64,000 nt of DNA from Acidimicrobiaceae bacterium (GCA_003142095.1 PLON01000073.1:10668-74667), one strand, 5' to 3'. Positions 9,723 to 20,693 are shown, numbered from the stretch's first letter. Numbers and translations are program-made. The notes: generated from the letters alone by a model not told the origin.

Positions 9723-10505
9723 ATGACGCTCGCTAAGGGACCGAAAAAGACGACGTCTTCAAAGTCATCCCGAGGCCAATCCAAAACCGAACCGCGGTGG
9801 CGCAAGTACTCGCGCGCGATGAGCCCGGGCCTCGTAACGGGAGCATCCGACGACGACCCTTCGGGTATTGCTACCTACGCGCAAGCTGGCGCGAAGTACG
9901 GCACCTCTTTCCTCTGGACCGCACTCTTGACCTATCCCCTCATGGCCGCCGTTGTGGAGATTTGTGATCGAACCGCTTTGGCGACCGGTGTGGGAATCGG
10001 TGACCTCGCGTCCAAAAAATTTGGCCGCACCGGACGATCCATACTGGCCATGCTTCTCGTGGTACTCGTCGTGGCCAACACGCTCAACGTGGCGGCGGAC
10101 CTTGTCGCGGTCGGTTCCGGAATGAACCTCTTGCACGCGGGCCCCACCTGGGTCTGGGCTCTCGAGGCGGGATCACTCATTACCGCTCTGCTCGCGCTTG
10201 ATTCATTTGACCGCCTCGCCGTGATCTTCAAGTTTCTCTGCGCGAGTTTGCTGTCGTACCTTGTGGTGGCGGTCATCGTCACACATCAATGGGTACACAT
10301 TCTCGCGAGCACCGTGATTCCCCATATCACCTTCAACAAGAACTACATCGAACTCCTCGTCGCAATACTCGGGACAACTATCTCGCCGTACCTTTTCTTC
10401 TGGCAAAGCGCGCACCGACTAGAAGAAATGCGCTATGAGCCGGCTGGAGGTAACTCCGTACAGCCACTCACCAAACGAGTCCGATCGAAAGCCAAGCTAA
10501 AATAG
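9723..10505 (+). pseudogene. NRAMP-related divalent-metal transporter, N-terminal part, ended by in-frame TAG
   Basis: Membrane protein of the NRAMP superfamily, 260 aa to the TAG at 10503. The first helix carries DDDPSGIATY, matching the unwound metal-binding segment (DPGN in classical NRAMP). The sixth-helix region reads TTISPYLFFWQ and lacks the Met-Pro-His of Mn/Fe transporters, so substrate specificity is uncertain. The same frame stays open after the TAG: ten codons lead into a second ORF at 10536 that continues the fold. The gene is therefore split by one nonsense codon, or by a base error. Confidence 0.75.
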
Positions 10506-10535
10506 CGCAGCAGCCGTGTCGACGTTTTTTCGGGT

Positions 10536-11072
10536 ATGGCATTTTCGAACGTCGTCATGTTTTCGATCATCGCTGTATCGGCGGCGACACTACACGCGCA
10601 TCACGAAACGAACATTCAGAGTGCCGCTCAAGCGGCCAAAGCGCTGCGCCCGCTCGCGGGAAGTTTTGCCAGCGAGCTCTTCGCGTTCGGCTTTATTGGA
10701 AGTGGTCTGCTCGCGATTCCAGTCCTCGCCGCCTCGGGGTCCATTGGCCTCTCCGATTTACTTGGCAAACAGTGGGGCTTCTCAAAGTCTCTTGGGAGAG
10801 CTCCGCTTTTTTACTCCCTCGTCGCCTTTGGCACCCTGGGCGGCACAGCGCTCAGTCTCTTGCACGTGAACCCCATCACACTGCTCGTGTTCGTTGCGGT
10901 GGTCAATGGCGTGACCGCCGCGCCGTTCCTGTTCGTGGTCATGCGCGTCTCGAGTAGTCGAGAGCTGATGGGTGACTTCGTGAACGGCAAACTCGCGCGT
11001 ACGCTCGGCTGGATCACGTTCGCGCTGATGGCGAGCGCTGCCATCGCACTGTTTGCTACCGGCGCTTTTTAG
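10536..11072 (+). pseudogene. NRAMP-related transporter, C-terminal part (same frame, after the TAG)
   Basis: 178 aa continuing the transporter: GMAFSNVVMFSII, then the NIQSAAQAAKALRPLAGSFASELFAFGFIGSGLLAIPVLA segment (described from 10600 on), which is typical of the second half of NRAMP relatives, followed by four to five hydrophobic helices. It is in the same frame as 9723-10505 with only a TAG between, and no Shine-Dalgarno is visible before ATG 10536. It is therefore more likely a remnant or readthrough product than an independent gene. Confidence 0.7.
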
Positions 11073-11229
11073 GGCACAGCGGCGCTTCTTCTGATCAAAA
11101 ATATGTCATCCCGAGACACTGGACGCGTCGTAAGAATCCTGATAAACAGACGGAGTTGGTACCAAAGGGAGGTTCCAATGCGGGGATTCGGCGCAGGTCG
11201 TGACGTCCTCGATTCAGGAAAGGGTCACC

Positions 11230-11652
11230 ATGTTTAGTCCCACCAAAAAGTTCGTGTTCGGCGCTCGGGCCACTCTCGCAAGTGCGGTGGTGTTGGGAAC
11301 GCTTGTGCTTTTGCTTGGCATTTCCGTACCGAGTAGTTCCGCAGGTTCCAGTAAATTCTGCACAACGTTAGTGACGTACGAGACAAAGTACGCGAGCAAA
11401 GATGCAACGCCGCCGACCACGTTCTCCGCGTACAAGACGTGGGCGAAGACCCTCCTGCCGTTCTACGAGACTCTCGCTTCGGAAGCGCCCAACGCGGCCT
11501 CTAAGACGACGCTCGGCGACGTCGCAACCATGTTGAAGTACGAAAGCACACAGTCATCCTGGACAAAGCTCGAAACCTACGAAACTGCGAATCACGCGAA
11601 GTTCGAAGCGGGCACCAAGGCTCTGGCCAAGGCCATCGAATCTTGCTACTAA
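11230..11652 (+). CDS. small secreted protein of unknown function
   Basis: 140 aa with a clear Sec signal peptide: basic start (MFSPTKKFVFGAR), hydrophobic core, cleavage probably after SSSAG near residue 39. The mature part is about 100 aa, helical-looking, with one Cys at each end (SKFCTTL and the final SCY) that could form a disulfide. Start at ATG 11230 has AGGAAAGGG just upstream; an in-frame ATG at 11200 is less favoured. No family recognised. It resembles the short secreted helical proteins common in actinobacteria. Confidence 0.7.
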   Translation: MFSPTKKFVFGARATLASAVVLGTLVLLLGISVPSSSAGSSKFCTTLVTYETKYASKDATPPTTFSAYKTWAKTLLPFYETLASEAPNAASKTTLGDVATMLKYESTQSSWTKLETYETANHAKFEAGTKALAKAIESCY

Positions 11653-11904
11653 TCGTCAAGATTTCACCGACCTGAACCTCGCTTCAGGCGATGCTGAACG
11701 TCCCAGCGCGTGAACGTCGCGTGAAGATTCGCGTTTCGCGAAGGAGCACATCAAGTCTGAGAAAAGTTTCACAAACGCATCGCCCTCTCGACGATGTCGG
11801 TCATCCGGCATCTCGAATATTCACCCCGTTTATCAGGAATTCCGACCTCTCACGAATGTCCATCTCATGACCAAACCAATCCGATGAAAAGCGATGGGGC
11901 TGGC
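11653..11904. other. intergenic region upstream of the lacI promoter
   Basis: No gene or strong repeat seen in this stretch; the promoter and operator of the next gene follow it. Confidence 0.5.
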
Positions 11905-11933
11905 TTGACATTGCCAGAATCGCCGTGTACCGT
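11905..11933 (+). promoter_or_regulatory. promoter of the lacI / ABC transporter operon
   Basis: TTGACA at 11905-11910, a 17-nt spacer, and TACCGT at 11928-11933. The -35 box is perfect; the -10 box keeps the TA....T positions. The operator palindrome begins at the next base. Confidence 0.65.
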
Positions 11934-11963
11934 GTAACCGGTTGCATGGCTGCAAGCGGTTAC
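11934..11963. promoter_or_regulatory. LacI-type operator (inverted repeat)
   Basis: Arms GTAACCGGTTGCA (11934-11946) and TGCAAGCGGTTAC (11951-11963) match as an inverted repeat at 12 of 13 positions around a 4-bp centre. It covers the expected transcription start immediately downstream of the -10 box and lies 31 bp before the LacI-family start codon. Autoregulation by that protein is the natural inference. Confidence 0.7.
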
Positions 11964-11994
11964 ATCGTAGCTCTGTAGGGACTGATTAGGGGGC

Positions 11995-13122
11995 GTGGTG
12001 GTCGATTCTCCGCCAACGATTTACGACGTGGCGGCGCGCGCCGGCGTGTCGACGGCGACCGTCAGTCGTGCCCTCAACTCTCTCTCTTCGGTTCGGTCCT
12101 CCACGCGCGAGAAGGTCATGGCGGCCATGGAAGAACTCGAGTTCGTGCCCAACGTCGTGGCGCGAGGTCTCTCGAGCGGCAAGCACTGGATCATCGGTCT
12201 CGTCTTCATGCGCGCCGTCGTTGACCCTGGCAATCACGCCATCGACGATTTCGGGCTCATCGTCGAAGAGGCGAGCCTCCTCTATACGGACACCGTCATC
12301 CGCGGTGCCGAGGTGCGCGCCGCGGAACAGGGCTACTCCCTACTGTTGAGCAGCGGCGATGAACGACACCCATCGGGTATGACGTCGTTGCTCAACCTCA
12401 CGGGGACCGTCGATGGGCTCATCCTGCTCGACCGCGTGTTGAAAGATGACGACGTTGCCTATCTCGCACGCCGCATCCCCGTCGTCTTGCTCGCGGGCCG
12501 AGGCGGCCTCGACTCCGCGATCACCGTGCGAGTCGACAATGAACAGGCGATGCGTAGTCTCGTCGAGCACCTCAGCAAGGTTCACGGTGTCAACCGGTTC
12601 GGCTTCGTCACGGGCGCGAACGAAAGTCCCGACAGCGTCGCTCGTGCTGACGCAGTTCGGCGATTCGTTGCCGAGTTCGGTGGCACGCTTGACGAGGTCG
12701 ACTATCTTCAAGCCGACTGGACTTCGTCTGGCGGTGAGCTCGCGATGCTGGCTCGACTGAAGAACCCCACGCCGCTGCCGGAAGCGTTCATCTGTGCGAA
12801 CGACCAAACTGCCGTCGGCGTCATTTTCGCGTTGAGGGCGGGCGGGCTACGAGTGCCCGAGGATATTGCGGTGACGGGATTCGACGACATCTCGTTGACG
12901 CGGTACTTCAATCCGGCACTCACCACCATCCGCCAGTCTGGAAGCATCCTTGGTGAAGTGGCGATCGATGCGCTCATCTCGATGCTCGACGACTCCAAGG
13001 TCGTGCAACGGACGATTGTTCTACCAACCGAGTTGATCGTGCGAGAGAGCTGCGGTTGCGTCGAAGATCCCGAGACGGTGGCGATGGCGGCTGGCGCCGT
13101 CGATGAGCGAAGGGTGGGCTGA
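11995..13122 (+). CDS. LacI family transcriptional regulator
   Basis: 375 aa. N-terminal helix-turn-helix and hinge (residues about 7-60: TIYDVAARAGVSTATVSRALN) followed by a periplasmic-binding-protein-like effector domain with ICANDQTAVGV and VTGFDDI signatures. GTG start at 11995; two further in-frame GTG/GTC codons follow at once, so the exact start is uncertain by 3 nt. It ends 2 nt before the permease start and is the first gene of a transporter operon. It probably represses the operon through the palindrome at 11934 and releases it when an oligosaccharide binds. Confidence 0.92.
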   Translation: MVVDSPPTIYDVAARAGVSTATVSRALNSLSSVRSSTREKVMAAMEELEFVPNVVARGLSSGKHWIIGLVFMRAVVDPGNHAIDDFGLIVEEASLLYTDTVIRGAEVRAAEQGYSLLLSSGDERHPSGMTSLLNLTGTVDGLILLDRVLKDDDVAYLARRIPVVLLAGRGGLDSAITVRVDNEQAMRSLVEHLSKVHGVNRFGFVTGANESPDSVARADAVRRFVAEFGGTLDEVDYLQADWTSSGGELAMLARLKNPTPLPEAFICANDQTAVGVIFALRAGGLRVPEDIAVTGFDDISLTRYFNPALTTIRQSGSILGEVAIDALISMLDDSKVVQRTIVLPTELIVRESCGCVEDPETVAMAAGAVDERRVG

Positions 13123-13124
13123 GC

Positions 13125-14105
13125 GTGCTACCGATCGCCCGCCGACTGGGCGTCTACGTCGTCACGGCGTGGGTGGCCGTTACGGCCAACTTTCTGTTGC
13201 CGCGAATGATGCCGGGCAACCCCATTCAGACGCTCATTGGAAAGCTGCAGTACAACGTGACGCCCGCCGAGGTCAACGCCATTCGGCTCTCCTTCGGCGG
13301 GAGCCTGCACAACAGCCTTGTCCATCAGTACTTCACCTACCTGGACCAAATGTTCCACGGCAACCTCGGGGTCTCGATCACCTTGTCGACACCGGTCACC
13401 ACCATCTTGAAGGGCGCGGTGCCCTGGACCGTGGGACTGATTGGCATCTCGACCGTGCTGAGCTTCTTCATCGGTACGTTCACGGGGGCGCTTCTCGGCT
13501 GGACCCGCGGGTCGCGGATGGATTCGCTAATTCCGACGGCGACGTTCTTCCAGGCGGTACCGTACTTCTTCCTCGGCACCGTGATGCTGCTGGTCTTTGG
13601 CAGTGACCTGCACTGGTTCCCGGAGCTCGGTGCGTACAGCCTCAACGTGACGCCGTCGTGGACGTGGGCGTTCGTGTCGAGCGCAATCCGCTACGGAGAG
13701 CTGCCGATGATCTCCATCGTTCTGAGTTCGATCGCCGGTTGGATGCTGGGCATGCGCAACATGATGATCACGATGGTCGCCGAGGACTTTGTGCTCATGA
13801 GCGTCGCGATGGGCTTGCCACGCCGCAAGGTGATCATGACGGCAGCCCGCAACGCCATCTTGCCGAGTATCGCCAATCTGTCGCTGGCCATAGGTCTCGT
13901 GGTTTCGGGCGCATTGCTGGTGGAGCTGGTTTTCAACTACCCCGGCGTGGGCAATCTTCTCTTGAACGCGGTTGAAAACGAGGACTATCCGCTCATCCAA
14001 GGAATCTTCTTGATCATCACGTTGGCGGTCCTCGCGGCCAATCTCATCGCGGACCTCGTGTACTTCGCCCTGGATCCGCGCACGAGGACGGGGGCCACGG
14101 CGTGA
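13125..14105 (+). CDS. ABC transporter permease, DppB/OppB type
   Basis: Inner-membrane subunit, 326 aa, six predicted helices. The binding-protein-dependent transport loop is at about 220-250 (DFVLMSVAMGLPRRKVIMTAARN). GTG start 2 nt after the lacI stop; its own stop overlaps the next GTG (GTGA). The family is called dipeptide-type, but with LacI and a beta-glucosidase in the locus an oligosaccharide is the likelier cargo, as known for other Dpp-like sugar importers. Confidence 0.92.
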   Translation: MLPIARRLGVYVVTAWVAVTANFLLPRMMPGNPIQTLIGKLQYNVTPAEVNAIRLSFGGSLHNSLVHQYFTYLDQMFHGNLGVSITLSTPVTTILKGAVPWTVGLIGISTVLSFFIGTFTGALLGWTRGSRMDSLIPTATFFQAVPYFFLGTVMLLVFGSDLHWFPELGAYSLNVTPSWTWAFVSSAIRYGELPMISIVLSSIAGWMLGMRNMMITMVAEDFVLMSVAMGLPRRKVIMTAARNAILPSIANLSLAIGLVVSGALLVELVFNYPGVGNLLLNAVENEDYPLIQGIFLIITLAVLAANLIADLVYFALDPRTRTGATA

Positions 14106-15070
14106 AGACCCTAAACCTGCCCCGGTCGCCCAAGGTCGTGCTCGGGCTCGGCATCACCGCCTTCTTCCTCTTGTTAACGATTATCGGGCCGTACCTCGCG
14201 CCGTTCAGCCCCGACGACACCTCGTTCGCGCCGAATCTGACGCCGTCGTGGCATCACTGGTTCGGCACGACCAGCCTGGGCCAGGACATCTTCTCCCAGA
14301 CGTTGGTGGGAGCGCGCGCCACGATCGTGGTGGCTCTGGTGGCGGGACTGGTGGCGACCGCGTTGTCGACACTCGTCGGAGTTTCCGCGGGCTACCTCGG
14401 AGGCTTCACGGATGACGGACTGTCGCTGATGTCCAACGTCTTCCTCGCGATCCCCGGGTTACCTCTCCTCATCGTGATCGACAGCTACCTTCCCGTGGGG
14501 AGTCGGTCGAACGCTCTCATCATCGGACTCGTGATCTCGCTAACCGGCTGGGCGTGGGGAGCGCGCGTACTGCGGGCCCAGACGATGTCACTACGCAACC
14601 GAGATTTCATCGAGGCGTCGAGGATCATCGGTGAGAGGCGGTGGCGCATCATGCTCACCGAGGTCGCGCCGAACCTTCTACCGGTCCTGGCGTCTTCTTT
14701 GTTGTTCACGGTGCTCTATTCCATCGGGGCGTACGTGACGCTCGCCTACATTGGCTTGACCAGCTCGTCGGTGTGGAACTGGGGAACCATGCTCTTCTGG
14801 GCGCAGGCCAACAACGCCCCGCTGTCGGGGGAGTGGTACTGGTTCGTGCCGCCGGGCGTATGCATTGCTCTGGTCGGCACGGGCCTGTCGCTATTGAACT
14901 TCGGCATCGACGAGTTCATCAATCCCCGTTTGCGCGAATCTGGACTCACCGCTCGCCAGCGCCGCCGCCGTGGCCTTCCCCGGCGTGTGCGTCTCGGTCT
15001 GACGCCCGTCCTTCGCCCGGTGGTGGCCAAAGCGTCCGGCCCCGCGGCGACCTCGAAGGCAGCGTCGTGA
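14102..15070 (+). CDS. ABC transporter permease, DppC/OppC type
   Basis: Second membrane subunit, 322 aa, with the OppC-type N-terminal helix and the large loop ending in GTTSLGQDIFSQ. The EAA loop is DFIEASRIIGERRWRIMLTE. GTG start overlaps the preceding stop, and its stop TGA overlaps the GTG of the first ATPase. The basic C-terminal tail (RQRRRRGLPRRVR) is longer than usual for the family. Confidence 0.92.
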   Translation: MKTLNLPRSPKVVLGLGITAFFLLLTIIGPYLAPFSPDDTSFAPNLTPSWHHWFGTTSLGQDIFSQTLVGARATIVVALVAGLVATALSTLVGVSAGYLGGFTDDGLSLMSNVFLAIPGLPLLIVIDSYLPVGSRSNALIIGLVISLTGWAWGARVLRAQTMSLRNRDFIEASRIIGERRWRIMLTEVAPNLLPVLASSLLFTVLYSIGAYVTLAYIGLTSSSVWNWGTMLFWAQANNAPLSGEWYWFVPPGVCIALVGTGLSLLNFGIDEFINPRLRESGLTARQRRRRGLPRRVRLGLTPVLRPVVAKASGPAATSKAAS

Positions 15071-16217
15071 GTACTGATGCGCTCGAGCGCCGCGCTGCGG
15101 CGGACGTGGTCGCTGGCGCCGCGAGCCCGCCGTCCGGGTCAGGGATGAATGAGCGCATCCTGCAGATCAACGACTTCTGCGTCGACTACGGCGTGGACGA
15201 GGGTGCGGTGCGGGCCGTTGACGGCGTCGATCTCCATCTCGATCGCTCGAAGGTGCTCGGAGTGGCCGGCGAAAGCGGCTCGGGAAAGTCAACGCTGGTC
15301 TACGGCTTCACGAGGTTGCTGCGCGCACCCGCCCTGATCACGGGCGGCACCGCCTTCTTCAACGTCGGCCCCGCTAGCGAGGGCGGGCCCGACGAGTTTA
15401 TCGACCTCGTCACCGCCAACGAGGCGACGCTTCGACGCGTGCGCTGGACGCAGATCTCGGTCGTCATCCAGAGCGCCCTCAACGCCTTGAATCCCGTGGT
15501 GCGCGTGGGCTCCCTGTTCAACCAGGTGTTCAAGGCGCATCGTCGTGAGATGTCCAGGGCCGATCGGCGGACGAGGGCAATCGAGCTGCTCGAACTGGTC
15601 GGGCTAAACCCGGACCGCCTCCAGCGCTTTCCGCACGAGCTCTCTGGCGGCCAACGCCAACGCGTCATGATCGCCCTCGCCTTGGCCCTCGACCCCCAGC
15701 TCGTGATCATGGACGAGCCCACGACGGCCCTCGACGTCGTCACCCAACGTGAGATCCTTGGCGAACTCGCCGAGTTGCGCGCTCGATTCGGCTTCGCCAT
15801 GATCTTCATCACCCACGACCTCTCGCTACTGGTGGAACTAGCCGACGAGATCGTTGTCATGTACGCAGGCCGGCTCGTCGAGCGGGCCGGCGCCCGCGCT
15901 CTCTACGACGCGCCGCGCCACCCTTACACACTCGGGCTCCTCAACTCCTTCCCGCCGATGCACGGTGAGCGCCAGGAGCTCACGGGCATCCCCGGCGCCC
16001 CACCGGACCTCTCAGATCTGCCCAGCGGCTGCGCCTTCCATCCTCGCTGCCCCTACGCGATGGAGCGGTGCGCCGCGGAGAGACCGCCCCTTGCGAAACT
16101 CAGCGAAGAGGGTCGGTACGTGGCGTGCTGGCTGCACGTCGACGAAGTGCACGCGACCGTCCCCGTGGAACTGCGTCGTGCGGTGCCCACGACGTCTGCG
16201 GGCGAGGGGGGGGCGAC

Positions 16218-16221
<4 letters not shown>
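15067..16221 (+). CDS. ABC transporter ATP-binding protein, DppD/OppD type
   Basis: 384 aa from GTG 15067 (overlaps dppC-type stop); ATG 15145 is an alternative that fits the family N-terminus better (MNERILQINDF). Walker A GESGSGKST, signature LSGGQRQRV, Walker B LVIMDEPTTALD, and H-loop ITHDLSLL are all intact. The C-terminal oligopeptide-transporter region has the Cys motif CAFHPRCPYAMERC. Its stop overlaps the next start (GTGA). Confidence 0.92.
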
Positions 16222-17267
<1,046 letters not shown>

Positions 17268-17427
17268 GTACGAGCTAAGACCTCGTCGCGCCCCGCCAAC
17301 AGAGTGGTCGCGGCGACCGTATTGCGAGGGTCCAACCGGCCTCGCGAAGTTCACTAAGGACCCACACATGGTTCATAAGAAACGTCGGCGAGAGCTGGCT
17401 AGACACAATCAATATAAGGGAAAAAAC

Positions 17428-19098
17428 ATGTTTAGAAAAATAGGAGTTCTCCTTACCGCCTTGGCCTGCGTGTCATTGGGCATCGTGACGAGCGTCGGCC
17501 TGGGTGCCGCGTCCGCCGCCAGCCCGCCACTAGTGCTTGAGGGCAACACTGGCGTTACGTTCACTAACAACTTCAACCCGTACGACTCGAGCTCGTTCTG
17601 CAAAGAGGAGTCCGTCTGCTCGCTCGCGTACGAGCCGTTGTTCGAGTTCGACACGATCAAGGCGGGGACCTCGAATCCCTGGCTCGCCACGGCGTACGCC
17701 TGGTCGAATGGGGGCAAGACGCTCACCTTCACGATCCGTACGGGCGTCAAGTGGAGCAACGGTTCGGCCTTTACGCCGGCCGATGTCGCCGCGACGTTCA
17801 ACGGCACCAACGACAACGCCGCCGCCAACGTGAACGGCCTGCCGCCGCTCGCGAGCCCGGCGACCGTCAGCGGCAACACTGTGGTGTTGAACTACGCGAC
17901 AGCGGAGTATTCGAACATCACGGCGATTGCGGGTACCCAGTTGATGGTACCGTCGAGCTTCTGGACGACCTACTCTCCAGCCGCCACGACTACGGTGTCG
18001 AACACTCAGGCCATCGGGACGGGTCCCTACGTCCCGACGAGCTACTCGTCGTCCGTCGTTAACTACACGGTGAACACGAACTACTGGGGCACGACGCCCG
18101 CGGCGAGCGAGGTCCAGGTCTTGAGCGTGGACACGAACGCCGACGCGGCAACCGACCTGGCTGACGGAACCTTGACCTGGGCGGGCAACGACATTGCCAA
18201 CGTGAACAGCATCTTCGTCGACAAGGACAAGGCGACGAACCACACGTTCTTCGCTCCGGGTAACACGGTGACGCTGCAGTTCAACGTCACCAAGGCACCT
18301 CTCAACGACCCCAAAGTTCGTGCCGCGATCAGCGCAGGCATTAACCGTAAGGAGCTTGGGATTAAGGGCGAGAGTGGCTACGAGCAGCCGGCGACGTCGC
18401 TCAGTGGGCTGATCCTGCCCAACCAATCGGGGTACCTGGGTTCACAGTTCAAGAACGACATCAAGATCACCAATGACCCAGCCACGGTGAAGAAGATCCT
18501 GACGGCGGACGGCTACAAGAAGAACAGTCAGGGCTTCTACGCGAAGAACGGCAAGGAGATCAAGTTCACCATCGAGGATCCGATCTCGTACTCGGACTAC
18601 TACGCGGACGCACAGCTCATGTCATCCGAGCTGAAGTCCGAAGGCATCGACGCCACAGTCTACGGCGTGCAGCCGTCGCAGTGGTACACCGACTCTGCCG
18701 ACGGGAACTTCACGACGATCGAGCACTGGGGCAACGGTGGTACCAACCCGTACACCCAGTACGACAACTGGCTGGACTACACCACCTCGGCCCCGATCGG
18801 CAAGTCGGCGGTCGCTGACTACGGTCGTTACCACAACGCGGCGGTGCAAGCGGACCTGACCCGACTAGCTGGGACGAATCCGAGCGATACGGCGGCCGTG
18901 AAGGCGGCGTCGTTGCCCCTCGAGAAAGTCGTGGCGACGCAGCTCCCGGTCATCCCATTGCTCTACGGAGCTACGTGGTGCGAGTACTCGACGGCCAACT
19001 ACACGGGCTTCCCAACGCCGTCGAACCCGTACATGGATCCGGCGCCCGGTGACCCCGAGCTGCCGTACATCTTGACGCACATCACGGCAGTTTCCTAG
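17428..19098 (+). CDS. ABC transporter substrate-binding protein, family 5
   Basis: 556 aa. Signal peptide MFRKIGVLLTALACVSLG... ending near GAASAAS; no lipobox Cys is seen, so anchoring is unclear. SBP_bac_5 features follow: YEPLFEFD, GKTLTFTIRTGVKWSNGSAFTPADVAATF, and a long C-terminal lobe. Start at ATG 17428, preceded by ATAAGGG; the longer in-frame start at 17368 would place 20 basic residues before the signal. It is the fifth gene of the locus. Its ligand is probably a beta-glucoside oligosaccharide (inference from the GH1 gene). Confidence 0.9.
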   Translation: MFRKIGVLLTALACVSLGIVTSVGLGAASAASPPLVLEGNTGVTFTNNFNPYDSSSFCKEESVCSLAYEPLFEFDTIKAGTSNPWLATAYAWSNGGKTLTFTIRTGVKWSNGSAFTPADVAATFNGTNDNAAANVNGLPPLASPATVSGNTVVLNYATAEYSNITAIAGTQLMVPSSFWTTYSPAATTTVSNTQAIGTGPYVPTSYSSSVVNYTVNTNYWGTTPAASEVQVLSVDTNADAATDLADGTLTWAGNDIANVNSIFVDKDKATNHTFFAPGNTVTLQFNVTKAPLNDPKVRAAISAGINRKELGIKGESGYEQPATSLSGLILPNQSGYLGSQFKNDIKITNDPATVKKILTADGYKKNSQGFYAKNGKEIKFTIEDPISYSDYYADAQLMSSELKSEGIDATVYGVQPSQWYTDSADGNFTTIEHWGNGGTNPYTQYDNWLDYTTSAPIGKSAVADYGRYHNAAVQADLTRLAGTNPSDTAAVKAASLPLEKVVATQLPVIPLLYGATWCEYSTANYTGFPTPSNPYMDPAPGDPELPYILTHITAVS

Positions 19099-19161
19099 AA
19101 AGTCACTCCACGTACGGTTCCGTCAACTCAACCCTGCGGAACCGCGCGTGGAGGGTACCAA

Positions 19162-19203
19162 GACTCGCGGTCCGCCAGCCTGGCGGCTGGCGGACCGCGA
19201 GTC
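19162..19203. terminator. perfect 19-bp intercistronic hairpin
   Basis: Arms at 19162-19180 and 19185-19203 are exact reverse complements (begin GACTCGCGGTCC, end GGACCGCGAGTC) around a TGGC loop. It stands between the binding-protein gene and the beta-glucosidase gene. No T-run follows. It could be a partial terminator or a 3' stabiliser that keeps binding-protein mRNA more abundant. Confidence 0.7.
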
Positions 19204-19244
19204 ACTCACGTCTACACATCGTCGCTTCGACCAGGAGTTTCCAT

Positions 19245-20693
19245 ATGAGCATGCACAGCACGCACGAGGGGGGTACCTCTCTTGTCTTCCCACCCGGATT
19301 CCTCTGGGGAACCGCGACCGCTTCGTACCAGATCGAGGGCGCGGTCCACGAGGACGAACGCGGCACGTCGATCTGGGATACGTTCTCCCACCAGCCGGGT
19401 GCCGTCTGGAACGGCGACAACGGCGACGTCGGGTGTGATCACTATCACCGCGTGAACGAAGACCTCGACCTCTTAGCCGAGCTCGACGTCGCCGCCTACC
19501 GCTTCTCCATTGCCTGGCCCCGCGTGCAACCCACGGGCAGCGGCCCCGCGAATCAGAAGGGGCTCGACTTCTACCGACGCCTGGTTGACGGACTACTCGC
19601 CCGCGACATCGAACCCACCGTCACGCTGTATCACTGGGACCTGCCCCAGCCGCTCGAAGATAAGGGCGGCTGGTGGGTGCGTGAGACAGCTGAACGCTAC
19701 GCCGACTACGTCGATATCGTGGCGCGCGCGCTCGGCAGTGACGTGGAGCGTTGGATCACGTTGAACGAACCGTGGTGCTCGTCCTGGCTCGGATACGGGG
19801 CTGGTCGCCACGCGCCCGGCATCCAAGACATCGGCAAGGCCGCGGCAGCGAACCACCACTTACTGCTCGCCCACGGCCTGGCGGTGCCGATCCTTCGTTC
19901 CACCATCTCCTCAGCCAAGGTGGGCATCACGTTAAACCTCGGCGATTACCAGCCGGGATCGCAACACGAACTCGACATTGCGGCCGCGCATCGCGCCGAC
20001 GGGAACCTGAACCGACTCTTTCTCGAACCAGTCTTTCACGGACAATATCCCGAGGACATGCTCGAGCACTATCGCGACTCGAAGCCGGGTTTTTCGGTCA
20101 TACGCGACGGTGATCTCGAAATCATCTCACAGCCACTCGATTTTCTCGGCGTCAACTACTACTTCCCCTCCACCGTCGTCGACGTTTCGCGCGCGAAAGA
20201 AGCTCGAGTGGCGGGCTACTTCGTGGCGCCAGGAGAACAGTTCCCCGACTTGCGGGTGCGCTCGCTCGAAACGCCGGGTCGCGACAAGACGGCGATGGAC
20301 TGGGAGATCGAAGCGTCGGGACTGACGTCGTTGTTGATTCGCATTCGTGAGGAGTACACCACGTTGCCGATCTACATCACAGAAAACGGAGCGGCGTTCG
20401 ATGACTACGTTGATCCCAACGGTGATGTGAAAGATCACAACCGCGTGGCGTACCTCCAAGAACATATCTCGGCCGTCCGCGACGCCATTGACGCGGGCGT
20501 CAACGTCCAGGGATACTTCGTGTGGAGTCTGCTCGACAACTTCGAGTGGGCGCTCGGTTACTCGCGTCGATTCGGCATTGTCTGGGTGGACTTCCCCTCG
20601 GGGGCACGACTGAAGAAGGCGAGTTTCGCCTGGTATCGCGACACGATCCAATCGAACTCGGTGGAATACGCGACGTCGGTCGGAAGTAGCTGA
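19245..20693 (+). CDS. GH1 beta-glucosidase
   Basis: 482 aa, normal for GH1, cytoplasmic (no signal peptide). N-terminal signature FLWGTATASYQIEGA; acid/base Glu in TLNEPW near residue 175; nucleophile Glu in ITENGAAF near 378; C-terminal SLLDNFEWALGY. Hydrolyses beta-glucosides such as cellobiose to glucose. It is separated from the binding-protein gene by 146 bp containing the large hairpin, and followed by a second hairpin. Confidence 0.93.
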   Translation: MSMHSTHEGGTSLVFPPGFLWGTATASYQIEGAVHEDERGTSIWDTFSHQPGAVWNGDNGDVGCDHYHRVNEDLDLLAELDVAAYRFSIAWPRVQPTGSGPANQKGLDFYRRLVDGLLARDIEPTVTLYHWDLPQPLEDKGGWWVRETAERYADYVDIVARALGSDVERWITLNEPWCSSWLGYGAGRHAPGIQDIGKAAAANHHLLLAHGLAVPILRSTISSAKVGITLNLGDYQPGSQHELDIAAAHRADGNLNRLFLEPVFHGQYPEDMLEHYRDSKPGFSVIRDGDLEIISQPLDFLGVNYYFPSTVVDVSRAKEARVAGYFVAPGEQFPDLRVRSLETPGRDKTAMDWEIEASGLTSLLIRIREEYTTLPIYITENGAAFDDYVDPNGDVKDHNRVAYLQEHISAVRDAIDAGVNVQGYFVWSLLDNFEWALGYSRRFGIVWVDFPSGARLKKASFAWYRDTIQSNSVEYATSVGSS

